A stretch of DNA of 64,000 nucleotides from contig NZ_JBNCMC010000009.1 of assembly GCF_049844995.1 (NCBI RefSeq), positions 33,836 through 97,835 on the forward strand. The letters are read 5' to 3'. The position numbers and the translations under genes are program-made. Positions 16,497 to 24,556 of this stretch are shown here, piece by piece. How positions within the stretch are numbered: position 1 is the first letter of the stretch; each line of letters opens with the position of its first letter. The notes beneath the pieces were generated by a model, which searched no databases, had not been told where the DNA came from, and worked only from the letters and a program-made list of their open reading frames with translations. This stretch comes from Luteimicrobium sp049844995 (GTDB lineage: Bacteria > Actinomycetota > Actinomycetes > Actinomycetales > Cellulomonadaceae).

Positions 16497-16856
16497 CTAC
16501 TTCGAGGGCGTGGTCTCGCGCTTCTCCTTGATCTTGGCCTTCTTGCCGCGCAGCTTGCGCAGGTAGTACAGCTTGGCGCGACGCACGTCACCGCGCGTCA
16601 CGACCTCGATGGTGTCGATCTGCGGCGAGTGCACGGGGAACGTGCGCTCCACGCCGACGCCGAAGCTGATCTTGCGGACGGTGAACGTCTCGCGGACACC
16701 GCCGCCCTGGCGGGCGATGACGACGCCCTGGAACGCCTGGACGCGGGAGCGGGTGCCCTCGACGACCTTGACGTTGACCTTGAGGGTGTCGCCCGGGCGG
16801 AATGCCGGGACGTCGCTGCGCAGCGATGCTGCGTCGACGCTGTCGAGCGTGTGCAT
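16497..16856 (-). CDS. rplS: 50S ribosomal protein L19
   Basis: L19 sits at the 30S-50S interface. The 119-residue protein has the family core PAFRPGDTLKVNVKVVEGTR, then RVQAFQGVVIAR and the C-terminal RAKLYYLRKLRGKKAKIKEK. The ATG at 16856 is chosen because CAGGAG lies 7 bases upstream; the in-frame ATG 7 codons earlier lacks a site. It lies downstream of trmD after a 243-bp gap, and is followed by a strong hairpin. Confidence 0.97.
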   Translation of the reverse strand: MHTLDSVDAASLRSDVPAFRPGDTLKVNVKVVEGTRSRVQAFQGVVIARQGGGVRETFTVRKISFGVGVERTFPVHSPQIDTIEVVTRGDVRRAKLYYLRKLRGKKAKIKEKRETTPSK

Positions 16857-17099
16857 GTCGGTCTCCTGGCCTGCCACGGGTCAGGTCCGATCTCGTGGCC
16901 GTCGGCGGGCGTGCCGCGGACGGTCCGGTGCGGGATGCGGGTGTGGTGCGCGTGTGCCCGTGCGTCCCTTGCTCCCCCGTGGCAGAGCGGGCGGGACGGC
17001 GACGTCGGGCGCACACCAGGGGCCAATCTTGCCACAGCGGGGCCGCTGCCCACCAATGGACGGCCGACTCCGGCGCCCGGCCGACGCAGCGCGGCGTCC

Positions 17100-17867
17100 T
17101 CAGGACGCCGGCGACTCCCAGCCGACCGCGCGCAGGACCTCCCGGTCGTGCGCGTCCAGGGCGTCCGGGTCGAGTGCCGCGAGCAGGTCCGGCCGGCGCG
17201 CCGCCGTGCGCTCGAGCGCGCGGTCCCGCCGCCACCGGGCGATCCGCGCGTGGTGGCCCGACAGCAGGACCTCGGGCACCTCGAGGCCCGCCCACGCCGG
17301 CGGCTTCGTGTAGACGGGGTACTCGAGGAGCCCGGCAGCGCCGTGCGACTCCTCGACCAGCGACTCCGGGTTCCCGACGACGCCGGGCAGCAGGCGGCCG
17401 ACCGCCTCGACCACCACGAGCGCCGCGACCTCGCCTCCGTTGAGGACGTAGTCGCCGATCGAGATCTCGCTCACGACGACGCCGCGCTCGCGGTAGTGGT
17501 CCGCGACCCGCGCGTCGATGCCCTCGTAGCGCCCGCAGGCGATCACGAGCCGGTCGTCCTGCGCCCACGCCTCGGCGGTGCGCTGCGTGAAGACCTCGCC
17601 CGACGGTGTCGGGACGACCAGGCGCACCGCGTCGTCCTCGCCGGAGATGACGTCGTCGAGCGCGCGCCCCCACACGTCGGGGCGCATGACCATGCCCGCT
17701 CCGCCGCCGAACGGGGTGTCGTCGACGGTGCGGTGGCGGTCGTGCGCCCACTCGCGCAGATCGTGGACGCGCAGGTCCAGCAGGCCGGACTGCCGCGCCT
17801 TGCCGACGAGGGACAGCTCGAGCGGCGCCAGGTAGTCGGGGAAGATCGAGACGACGTCGACGCGCAC
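17100..17867 (-). CDS. trmD: tRNA (guanine-N1-)-methyltransferase
   Basis: TrmD makes m1G37 in tRNAs, which prevents +1 frameshifting. The 255-residue protein shows the SPOUT trefoil-knot fold. It begins MRVDVVSIFPDYLAPLELSL, with DDTPFGGGAGMVMRPDVWG, IACGRYEGIDARV and EISIGDYVLNGGE. The GTG start lies one base after the rimM stop, so translation is probably coupled. The rpsP-khpA-rimM-trmD-rplS order is conserved across Gram-positive bacteria. Confidence 0.97.
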   Translation of the reverse strand: MRVDVVSIFPDYLAPLELSLVGKARQSGLLDLRVHDLREWAHDRHRTVDDTPFGGGAGMVMRPDVWGRALDDVISGEDDAVRLVVPTPSGEVFTQRTAEAWAQDDRLVIACGRYEGIDARVADHYRERGVVVSEISIGDYVLNGGEVAALVVVEAVGRLLPGVVGNPESLVEESHGAAGLLEYPVYTKPPAWAGLEVPEVLLSGHHARIARWRRDRALERTAARRPDLLAALDPDALDAHDREVLRAVGWESPAS

Positions 17868-17868
17868 G

Positions 17869-18432
17869 TCAGGCCCCGCCCTCGGAGGCCGCGCCGTCGT
17901 CCGGAAGGTCCACCTCGAGCAGCGCGGCGTCCCGCGCCAGGAGGCCTCCCGGCGGGTCGAGGACGACGCGGCCCCCGGGGACGTCCACGACCGGGACGAT
18001 CGCTCGGACGAACGGCACGAGCGTGCGCTCGCCGCCGGTCTCGCGGACGAGGAGCAGGTCGTGCGCGGGCGACGACGTGTCGAGCCCCTCGACCTCGCCG
18101 ACCACGGTGCCGTCCGCGAGCTCGACCCGCAGGCCCGCCAGCTCGTGGGGGTACCAGGCGTCCTCCTCGTCGGAGTCCTCCGCGTCGACGACGAGCTCGA
18201 CGCCGCGCAGCCCCTCGGCGGCCGTCCGGTCGGACGCCTCCGCGAAGCGCACGTACCACGCGTCGTGCTGGTTCCGGACGCCGTCCAGCGTGAGCGGGCC
18301 CGCCGACGCCGGCACCGTGGTGAGCCGGGCGCCCACGTGCAGCCGCGTCTCGGGGTCGTCGGTGCGCAGGTCGAGCCGCACCTCGCCGCGCAGGCCGTGC
18401 GCGCGTCCGATGCGTGCGACGGTCAGCTCCAT
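17869..18432 (-). CDS. rimM: 16S rRNA processing protein RimM
   Basis: RimM helps assemble the 30S head, together with S19. The 187-residue protein begins MELTVARIGRAHGLRGEVRL, the diagnostic N-terminal beta barrel. A C-terminal PRC barrel follows (LAGLRVELADGTVVGEVEGL, then LVPFVRAIVPVVDVPGGRVV). The ATG at 18432 has GAGAGGA upstream; a longer in-frame start at 18507 would cross the hairpin described next and is rejected. Confidence 0.95.
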   Translation of the reverse strand: MELTVARIGRAHGLRGEVRLDLRTDDPETRLHVGARLTTVPASAGPLTLDGVRNQHDAWYVRFAEASDRTAAEGLRGVELVVDAEDSDEEDAWYPHELAGLRVELADGTVVGEVEGLDTSSPAHDLLLVRETGGERTLVPFVRAIVPVVDVPGGRVVLDPPGGLLARDAALLEVDLPDDGAASEGGA

Positions 18433-18462
18433 GGGGGCGTCCTCTCGTTCGGGTCGGTGGTG

Positions 18463-18503
18463 CGCGTGAGGCCCGGCCCCACGGGGGGACCGGGCCTCAC
18501 GCG
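18463..18503 (-). terminator. Long perfect-stem hairpin between khpA and rimM
   Basis: The arm 18463-18480 pairs with 18485-18503 over 18 base pairs, with one bulged base and a 4-base loop. It lies inside the rpsP-khpA-rimM-trmD unit, 30 bases before the rimM start and 54 bases after the khpA stop. It could be a partial terminator or attenuator that sets rimM-trmD below rpsP, or an mRNA processing signal. Confidence 0.65.
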
Positions 18504-18557
18504 TCATGCTTGCTGCGGTGCCGAGGCACCGGAGCGCCGGGCACGAGACAGCCGTGC

Positions 18558-18797
18558 CTAGCGGCGGTCGACGTCCACGACGTCGACCCGCACCTGCTCG
18601 TCCCGCGCGAGCGCACCCACGACGGTGCGCAGCGCGCGGGCGGTGCGGCCGCCGCGGCCGATGACCCGCCCGAGGTCGTCCGGGTGGACCCGGACCTCGA
18701 GGAGGTCGCCGCGGCGCGTCGCACGCGACGCGACACGCACGTCGTCAGGGTTGTCGACGATCCCCCGGACGAGGTGCTCGAGCGCGTCGGCGAGCAT
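18558..18797 (-). CDS. khpA: KH-domain RNA-binding protein KhpA
   Basis: This 79-residue protein is a single type II KH domain. The GxxG RNA-binding loop is visible in GRVIGRGGRTARALR. In other Gram-positive bacteria KhpA pairs with KhpB/Jag and affects cell elongation and small RNA networks. Its ATG overlaps the rpsP stop (TGATG), so the two are coupled. Length and composition match the family exactly. Confidence 0.93.
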   Translation of the reverse strand: MLADALEHLVRGIVDNPDDVRVASRATRRGDLLEVRVHPDDLGRVIGRGGRTARALRTVVGALARDEQVRVDVVDVDRR

Positions 18798-19228
18798 CAG
18801 GCCTGCTCGTCGGAGGCCGGCTCCTGCTCCTCGGCAGGCGCGGTCGCCTTGGCGGCGGCCTTCTCGGCGACGGTGGCCTTGTGCTTCTCGGCGGCCTCGG
18901 CGGCGGCCGCGACCGCGGCAGCGGCGTCGGTCTTCTCGCCCTTGACCCGCAGGGTGCCCTCGGCGCCCGGCAGGCCCTTGAACTTCTGCCAGTCGCCGGT
19001 GATCTTGAGGAGGACGAGGACCTGCTCGGTCGGCTGCGCGCCGACGCCCAGCCAGTACTGCGCGCGCTCGCTGTCGATCTCGATGAACGACGGCTCCTCG
19101 GTCGGGTGGTACTTGCCGATCTCCTCGATCGCACGGCCGTCACGGCGGGTGCGCGAGTCGGCGACGACGACGCGGTAGTACGGGGCCCGGATCTTGCCGA
19201 GGCGCTTCAGACGGATCTTGGTGGCCAC
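18797..19228 (-). CDS. rpsP: 30S ribosomal protein S16 with Ala/Glu/Lys-rich tail
   Basis: S16 is an assembly protein of the 30S body. Residues 1 to ~85 match the family (VATKIRLKRLGKIRAPYYRV, then DGRAIEEIGKYHP). The remaining ~58 residues are Ala/Glu/Lys-rich, making 143 residues against about 80-90 in many bacteria. The GTG at 19228 follows a GGAG site 11-12 bases upstream and agrees with the family's MA-x-KIRL start. An ATG-like extension to 19384 is not conserved. Confidence 0.96.
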   Translation of the reverse strand: MATKIRLKRLGKIRAPYYRVVVADSRTRRDGRAIEEIGKYHPTEEPSFIEIDSERAQYWLGVGAQPTEQVLVLLKITGDWQKFKGLPGAEGTLRVKGEKTDAAAAVAAAAEAAEKHKATVAEKAAAKATAPAEEQEPASDEQA

Positions 19229-19354
19229 AGTGGTGGTCTCTCCTGGTTCGTGGGGTGAGGTCCGTGCTCCGTCCCAGGTGGGGCCAGGGACGATGGTGGA
19301 CCAGGGACGCGGCGGTGCGCGGAGAGAGGGGCCGGGCACGCCGAGTACGGCTCC

Positions 19355-19384
19355 ATTGTGCCAGACGACGACAACCGGCTCCAA
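19355..19384 (-). promoter_or_regulatory. Candidate rpsP promoter
   Basis: On the minus strand TTGGAG (19384-19379) and CACAAT (19360-19355) are separated by 18 bases. Each matches four of six bases of the -35 and -10 consensus. They precede rpsP by about 125 bases and overlap the small hairpin at 19375-19389. Confidence 0.45.
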
Positions 19385-19389
19385 GCCGG
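19375..19389 (-). terminator. Small hairpin downstream of the amidohydrolase
   Basis: CCGGCT-CCA-AGCCGG is a perfect 6-bp stem with a 3-base loop, 21 bases past the amidohydrolase stop. On the minus strand it is followed by TTGTCGTCGTCT, a weak T-rich tail. It is a plausible short terminator. Confidence 0.4.
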
Positions 19390-19409
19390 CCCCTTCACGA
19401 CGACGACGC

Positions 19410-20525
19410 CTACCGGCGCGGGTTCTCCCCCGCGACGATCACGGCCTTCGGCGACCGCAGCACGCTGACGTCCTCGCGCGGGTCCGCGTCGTACACGACG
19501 AGGTCGGCCACCGCGCCCTCGACGAGCTGCCCGAGGCCCAGGAACTGCCGCGCACGCCAGCTGGCCGCCGCGACCACCTCGGACGCCGGGATGCCGGCGG
19601 CCACGAGCTCGGCGCACTCGTCCGCGAGGCGGCCGTGCTCGACGGTCGTGCCGGCGTCCGTCCCGACGAGCAGCGGGACCCCCGCGTCGAACAGCGCACG
19701 GACCTGCGCGTAGCGGTTCTCGTGCATGCGCCGCATGCGCGCCGCGAAGCGCGGGTACTTGCCGTCGGCCTGCGCCGCGAACCGGTCGAACTGGCCGACC
19801 TGGAGCAGCGTCGGCACGACGGGGACGCCTCGCGCCGCCAGCTCGCCCATGAGCTCCGGGGGCACGCCGGTGCCGTGCTCGAGGCAGTCGACCCCCGCCG
19901 CGAGCAGGCCGGGGACGGCCTCCGCCGAGAATGTGTGGGCCGTGACCCGCGCGGCCTCGGAGTGCGCCGCGGCGACCGCGGCAGCGAGCACGTCGCCCGG
20001 CCACAGGGGCGTGAGGTCGGCGTCCGCACCGAGGTCGCGGTCGATCCAGTCGGCGACGAGCTTGACCCAACCGTCCCCCGCGCGCGCCTCCTGGCGCGCC
20101 GCCTCCGGCAGCCCGGCGACGTCGTCGAGCTCGCGGGCGAGGCCGCGGACGTAGCGCCTGGGCCGCGCGAGGTGCCGACCCGCCCGGACGATGCGCGGCA
20201 GGTGGGGCCGGTGCACCAGGGGCGACGTGTCCGTCGGCGAGCCGGCGTCCCGCACGGCGAGGACGCCCGCGCGGCGGTGCGCCCGCGCCTGCTCCTCGGC
20301 CTCCGCGAGCCCGACCGCGCCGGACGCTCCCAGCCCGACGTGCGCGTGCATGTCCACCAGCCCCGGCAGCACCCAGCCCTCGACGGTCCGCTGGTGGGTG
20401 CCGGGCGCGGACGGCCGCGTGAACGTCACGACGCCGTCCTTGACCCAGAGCTCCGTGAGCTCGCGGGAGTCGCCGAGCAGCACGTGGCCGCGAAGATGCA
20501 GGGACGGGCCCTCGAGCGCGGACAT
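19410..20525 (-). CDS. Amidohydrolase family protein (imidazolonepropionase/prolidase-like)
   Basis: This 371-residue protein is a cytosolic metal-dependent hydrolase. It has the composite beta-sandwich plus TIM barrel with all expected ligands. The HxH is in LPGLVDMHAHVG (His60, His62), the bridging Lys probably in GWVKLVADW, and further His in RVTAHTFS and CLEHGT. The Asp is in LLVGTDAGTT. The family includes imidazolonepropionase-like enzymes, prolidases and organophosphate-acting members; substrate cannot be read from the sequence. The start is preceded by AAGGAG. Its insertion between ffh and rpsP is not part of any known conserved operon. Confidence 0.85.
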   Translation of the reverse strand: MSALEGPSLHLRGHVLLGDSRELTELWVKDGVVTFTRPSAPGTHQRTVEGWVLPGLVDMHAHVGLGASGAVGLAEAEEQARAHRRAGVLAVRDAGSPTDTSPLVHRPHLPRIVRAGRHLARPRRYVRGLARELDDVAGLPEAARQEARAGDGWVKLVADWIDRDLGADADLTPLWPGDVLAAAVAAAHSEAARVTAHTFSAEAVPGLLAAGVDCLEHGTGVPPELMGELAARGVPVVPTLLQVGQFDRFAAQADGKYPRFAARMRRMHENRYAQVRALFDAGVPLLVGTDAGTTVEHGRLADECAELVAAGIPASEVVAAASWRARQFLGLGQLVEGAVADLVVYDADPREDVSVLRSPKAVIVAGENPRR

Positions 20526-20649
20526 TCGGCTCCTTCACGACGGACGGCACGACGGACGATCTCAGGCCGCGGCCGCCGCCGGCGTGCGGGTCAGCGCCGC
20601 GGTGAGCGCGCCCGGCCGGGTGACGAAACGATAGCGGCTCGGTGGGCCG

Positions 20650-22278
20650 TCATCGACCCAGGTACTTCTCCAGGTCCGGGGGCAGCTCGAGGCCGTCGAG
20701 CCCGGCGCCGGCCTGGTCCGACGACGCGGCCCCTCCCCCGACGCCGAACGCGGACCCGGGCGCGCTCGGGCCGGCCACCGTCTGCCCGGCGGCCCGGGCG
20801 GCGGCGGCGCGCTCCTGCGCCGCGCGCTTGGCGGGGTTGCCGGACTTGCCCTTGACCTTGCGCTGCGGCGCCTGACGCCCGCGCGCCTTCTTGCCGCCGC
20901 CGAGCCCGGGGATCCCGCCCATGCCCGGCATCCCGGGGACGCCGCCGCCGCGCGCGACCTGGCGCATCATCTTCTGCGCGTTCTCGAACCGCTCGAGGAG
21001 CTGGTTGACGTCCGTCGTGGTGCTGCCCGAGCCCCGCGCGATGCGCGCGCGGCGCGAGCCGTTGATGATCTTCGGGTTCTCGCGCTCCGCGGGCGTCATC
21101 GACCGGACGATGGCCTCGATGCGGTCGACCTCGCGCTCGTCGAAGTTCTCGATCGCGTCGCGCATCTGGCCCATGCCCGGGAGCATCCCGAGCATCTTCT
21201 TCATCGAGCCCATGTTCTTGAGCTGCTGCATCTGCACGAGGAAGTCGGCGAGCGTGAAGTCCTGCCCCGACTCCACCTTGGCGGCCATCTGGGCGGCCTG
21301 CTCGGCGTCGAACGCCTTCTCGGCCTGCTCGATGAGCGTCAGCACGTCGCCCATGTCGAGGATGCGCGAGGCCATCCGGTCGGGGTGGAAGACCTCGAGG
21401 TCGGTGAGCTTCTCGCCCGTCGACGCGAACAGGATGGGCCGGCCCGTGACGCCCGTGACGGACAGCGCGGCACCGCCGCGCGCGTCGCCGTCGAGCTTGG
21501 ACAGGACGACGCCGGTGAAGTCGACGCCCTCTTCGAAGGCCTTCGCGGTCGCGACGGCGTCCTGGCCGATCATCGCGTCGATGACGAACAGGACCTCGTC
21601 GGGCTGCGTGGCGTCGCGGATGTCCGACGCCTGGCGCATGAGCAGCGCGTCCACGCCGAGGCGGCCCGCGGTGTCGATGATCACGACGTCGTGCTGGCGC
21701 TGGCGCGCGGTCTCGACGCCGTCGCGGGCGACGGCGACCGGGTCGCCGATGACGGGCCCGTCCTCCGCGTCGGCGCCGCTCGTGTTGCCGGGGTGCGGCG
21801 CGAAGACGGGGACGCCCGCGCGCTCGGCGACGACGCTCAGCTGGGTCACCGCGTTCGGGCGCTGGAGGTCCGCCGCGACGAGGAGCGGCGTGTGGCCCTG
21901 CTCCTTGAGCCAGCGCCCCAGCTTGCCCGCGAACGTCGTCTTGCCGGCGCCCTGCAGGCCCGCGAGCATGATCACGGTCGGCGGGTTCTTCGCGAACCGC
22001 AGGGTGCGGGTCTGGCCGCCGAGGACGCCGACGAGCTCCTCGTTGACGATCTTGACGACCTGCTGCGCCGGGTTCAGCGCGCCCGACACCTCGACCGACA
22101 GGGCGCGCTCGCGCACCTGACCGGTGAACTCGCGCACGACGGGCACCGCGACGTCGGCGTCGAGCAGGGCGCGACGGATCTCGCGGACGGTCGCGTCGAT
22201 GTCCGCCTCGGACAGGCGACCCTTGGTGCGCAGGTTCTTGAAGGTCTGCGCGAGCCGGTCGGAGAGCGTGTTGAACAC
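20650..22278 (-). CDS. ffh: Signal recognition particle protein Ffh
   Basis: Ffh binds signal sequences of nascent membrane proteins and, with 4.5S RNA and FtsY, targets them to SecYEG. The 542-residue GTPase has the N domain and the G domain (GLQGAGKTTFAGKLG, DTAGRLGVD, SKLDGDARGG). The methionine-rich M domain (about 300-440) includes the RNA-binding SRRARIARGSGS. The last ~90 residues are a Gly/Lys/Ala-rich extension. The GTG at 22278 has GAGG 9 bases upstream. Confidence 0.97.
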   Translation of the reverse strand: MFNTLSDRLAQTFKNLRTKGRLSEADIDATVREIRRALLDADVAVPVVREFTGQVRERALSVEVSGALNPAQQVVKIVNEELVGVLGGQTRTLRFAKNPPTVIMLAGLQGAGKTTFAGKLGRWLKEQGHTPLLVAADLQRPNAVTQLSVVAERAGVPVFAPHPGNTSGADAEDGPVIGDPVAVARDGVETARQRQHDVVIIDTAGRLGVDALLMRQASDIRDATQPDEVLFVIDAMIGQDAVATAKAFEEGVDFTGVVLSKLDGDARGGAALSVTGVTGRPILFASTGEKLTDLEVFHPDRMASRILDMGDVLTLIEQAEKAFDAEQAAQMAAKVESGQDFTLADFLVQMQQLKNMGSMKKMLGMLPGMGQMRDAIENFDEREVDRIEAIVRSMTPAERENPKIINGSRRARIARGSGSTTTDVNQLLERFENAQKMMRQVARGGGVPGMPGMGGIPGLGGGKKARGRQAPQRKVKGKSGNPAKRAAQERAAAARAAGQTVAGPSAPGSAFGVGGGAASSDQAGAGLDGLELPPDLEKYLGR

Positions 22279-22393
22279 CAGGGGACCTCAAGGTTTCGGG
22301 GACGGTTTCGAAAGACGCAGGGCTCGGGATCCTGAGCGTCACCAGCCTACCCGGCGGGCTCGGACCCGCGGGCGTCGGGCCGCGCCCCCACCC

Positions 22394-24214
22394 CTATCCG
22401 TCGGCTGCGACGCCCCCCAGCGCGACCCTCGTGAGCCCGGTGAGGTCGTCGACGAGCCGACGGCGCCACGCCGTCCACGCGCCCGGCCCGAGCGAGGAGG
22501 CGTCGGCCTCGGTCAGGGCGCGCAGCGCCTCGAGCAGGTCGGCCCGGTGGTCCACCGCGGCGGCGAGCGCCGCGACCGTCTCCGGGTCGTCCGGGTCAGA
22601 GCCGACGGCGAGCCGCGACAGCGTCAGGTGCTGGCGCACGAGCAGCGCGACGTCGTCGCGCACGCCGGGCTCGAAGCCCATCCGGTCGAGGATCGCCGGG
22701 ACGAGCCGCGCTCCCTCGACGGAGTGGTCCGTGGCGCCGGCTCGTTTGCCGATGTCGTGCAGGAGCGCGGCGAGCAGGAGCGTGTCGCCCAGCGCGACCT
22801 GCCGCTTGTCCCGGGCGGCCCGCGCGACCACCTCGACCAGGTGCCGGTCGACGGTGTGCAGATGGATCGCGGCGCGCTGCGGGCGGTTCCGCACCCCTGC
22901 CCACTCGGGGATCCAGGTGGTCACGATGCCCGCGAGGTCGAGCGCCTCCCAGACCGGCACCTGGGCGTGGCCGCTGCCGAGCAGGGTGAGGAACGCCTGA
23001 CGGGCTGCGCGAGGCCAGGGCTCGGGCAGGGCGGGACAGCGAGCCAGCGAGCCGACCGAGACGGGCGACAGCACGAGGCCCGTGCGCGCCGCCGTCGCCG
23101 CCGCCCGCAGCGGGAGGACCGGGTCGGCCTCGGGGTGGGCGTCGACGGCGAGGACGAGCTCGCCGTCGTGCTCGACCAGCCCGTCCCCCACGGGGCGCAG
23201 CCGGGGCGCGGCGCGTCGACCCCGGACGAGGACGGGCCGGCCGAGGCGCGGACGCTGGAGCGACTGCCGGGCCCGGCGCACCGTCGTGTCGAGCGCGTAG
23301 CTGACCTCGCGCCCGGACTCGGCGAGGCTCGCGAGGAGGGCGTCGCCGTCGTCGTAGCCGGCGACCGCGGCCACGTCGTCGAGGTCCTGCAGGACCAGCC
23401 GGTTGGTGTGCCGGCGCGCGACCACGTGGACGGCGTCGCGCACGTCGAGGAGGTGGGACGCGGCCCGGTCGACGTCGCCGTGCGGGCGGTCCGTGAGCCA
23501 GGTCGCCGCGAGCGCGGAGAGCACGACGGCGTCACGGATGCCGCCGCGGGACTCCTTGAGGTCCGGCTCGATCAGGTAGGCGAGCTCGCCGAAGCGGTCG
23601 GCGCGCTCCTTGGTCGACGCAAGCAGCTCGGGCAGGCGGCGGCGCGACGCCGACCGCCAGTCCCCCAGCACCGCCGACGCCGCCCGGTGGACCACGACGG
23701 CGTCGCCCGCCACCGGGCGCACGTCGAGCCAGCCGACCGCCGCCGGCAGGTCCTTGGACGCCACCTGGCGGCACTGCGACAGCGTGCGGACCGCATGGTC
23801 GAGCTCGATCTTCGCGTCCCACAGCGGGTACCACAGACCCTCGGCGACGCGCGTCACGGTGTCCGCGTCGTGGGTCCGCCCGTCGTGGACGAGGACGAGG
23901 TCGAGGTCGCTCGCCGGCCCCAGGTCACGCCGGCCGAGGCTGCCGACCGCGGCGAGCGCCAGGCCCGGCGTCGCGCCGTCGTCGTCGGCGAGGTCCGAGG
24001 TCGCCTCCGACCACAGTCCCCGGAGCGCGTCCTCGACGAGCTCGACGAGCGCCGCGCGACGCGCGACGCCGCTGCGTCCCGGACCCGACAGGCGGGTCCC
24101 GGTCTCGAGGAGCGCGGACCGCAGGTCCCGGACCCCAGCGGGGCCCGGGACCTGCGGCTCGTGCGGCTCCCCGACAGGCTGCTGCCCCCTGGCAGGCTGT
24201 CGTGGGTCGGTCAT
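22394..24214 (-). CDS. glnD: PII nucleotidyltransferase / HD-domain protein GlnD, without ACT domains
   Basis: GlnD covalently modifies PII according to glutamine level. The nucleotidyltransferase motif GSLGRRDLGPASDLDLVLVH is at residues 91-110, with the metal-binding aspartates at 103 and 105. A GlnE-like linker follows. The HD phosphohydrolase motif is at about 486 (LLHDIGKR) and is followed by QHLTLSRLA. The protein ends at 606, about 120 residues after the HD motif. In well-studied homologues two glutamine-binding ACT domains come next. Only 115 bases separate the stop from ffh, so no ACT domain remains here. It is 3 bases from glnB, in the order amt-glnB-glnD. Confidence 0.92.
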   Translation of the reverse strand: MTDPRQPARGQQPVGEPHEPQVPGPAGVRDLRSALLETGTRLSGPGRSGVARRAALVELVEDALRGLWSEATSDLADDDGATPGLALAAVGSLGRRDLGPASDLDLVLVHDGRTHDADTVTRVAEGLWYPLWDAKIELDHAVRTLSQCRQVASKDLPAAVGWLDVRPVAGDAVVVHRAASAVLGDWRSASRRRLPELLASTKERADRFGELAYLIEPDLKESRGGIRDAVVLSALAATWLTDRPHGDVDRAASHLLDVRDAVHVVARRHTNRLVLQDLDDVAAVAGYDDGDALLASLAESGREVSYALDTTVRRARQSLQRPRLGRPVLVRGRRAAPRLRPVGDGLVEHDGELVLAVDAHPEADPVLPLRAAATAARTGLVLSPVSVGSLARCPALPEPWPRAARQAFLTLLGSGHAQVPVWEALDLAGIVTTWIPEWAGVRNRPQRAAIHLHTVDRHLVEVVARAARDKRQVALGDTLLLAALLHDIGKRAGATDHSVEGARLVPAILDRMGFEPGVRDDVALLVRQHLTLSRLAVGSDPDDPETVAALAAAVDHRADLLEALRALTEADASSLGPGAWTAWRRRLVDDLTGLTRVALGGVAADG

Positions 24215-24217
24215 CGG

Positions 24218-24556
24218 CTAGAGCGCCTCCGCGCCGTTCTCCCCGGTGCGGACCCGGGTGACCGCGTCCACCGGGACGGTCCAGACCTTGCCGTCGCCGA
24301 TCTTGCCGGTCTGCGACGCCGAGACGATCGCCTCGGTCACGGCCGACGCGTCCGGGTCGTCCACGAGGACCTCGACGCGGACCTTCGGGACCAGGTCCAC
24401 GGTGTACTCGGCGCCGCGGTAGACCTCGGTGTGGCCCTTCTGGCGCCCGTAGCCGCTCGCCTCCGAGACGGTCATGCCCTTGACGCCGGCCGCCTCGAGG
24501 GCCGACTTCACGTCGTCGAGCCGGTGAGGCTGGATGATTGCGGTGACGAGCTTCAT
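24218..24556 (-). CDS. glnB: Nitrogen regulatory protein PII (GlnB/GlnK)
   Basis: PII is a trimer that senses ATP/ADP and 2-oxoglutarate and gates AmtB. The 112-residue protein begins MKLVTAIIQPHRLDDVKSAL. The T-loop contains Tyr51 (YRGAEYTVDLVPK), the site that is uridylylated or adenylylated. The B-loop TGKIGDGKVWTVPVD is intact. Its start overlaps the amt stop (ATGA). Being in an amt operon, it corresponds functionally to GlnK. The GlnR-like operator upstream of amt should make it nitrogen-regulated. Confidence 0.97.
   Translation of the reverse strand: MKLVTAIIQPHRLDDVKSALEAAGVKGMTVSEASGYGRQKGHTEVYRGAEYTVDLVPKVRVEVLVDDPDASAVTEAIVSASQTGKIGDGKVWTVPVDAVTRVRTGENGAEAL

Noticed and set aside
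16857..17099. A promoter for rplS in the 243-bp gap
   Set aside because: TTGGTG and CAAGAT are present, but the 19-base spacing is poor and no other support was found, so it was not annotated.
20612..20621. CCCGGCCGGG palindrome downstream of ffh as a terminator
   Set aside because: It is a 10-base palindrome without a loop and cannot form a stable RNA hairpin by itself.
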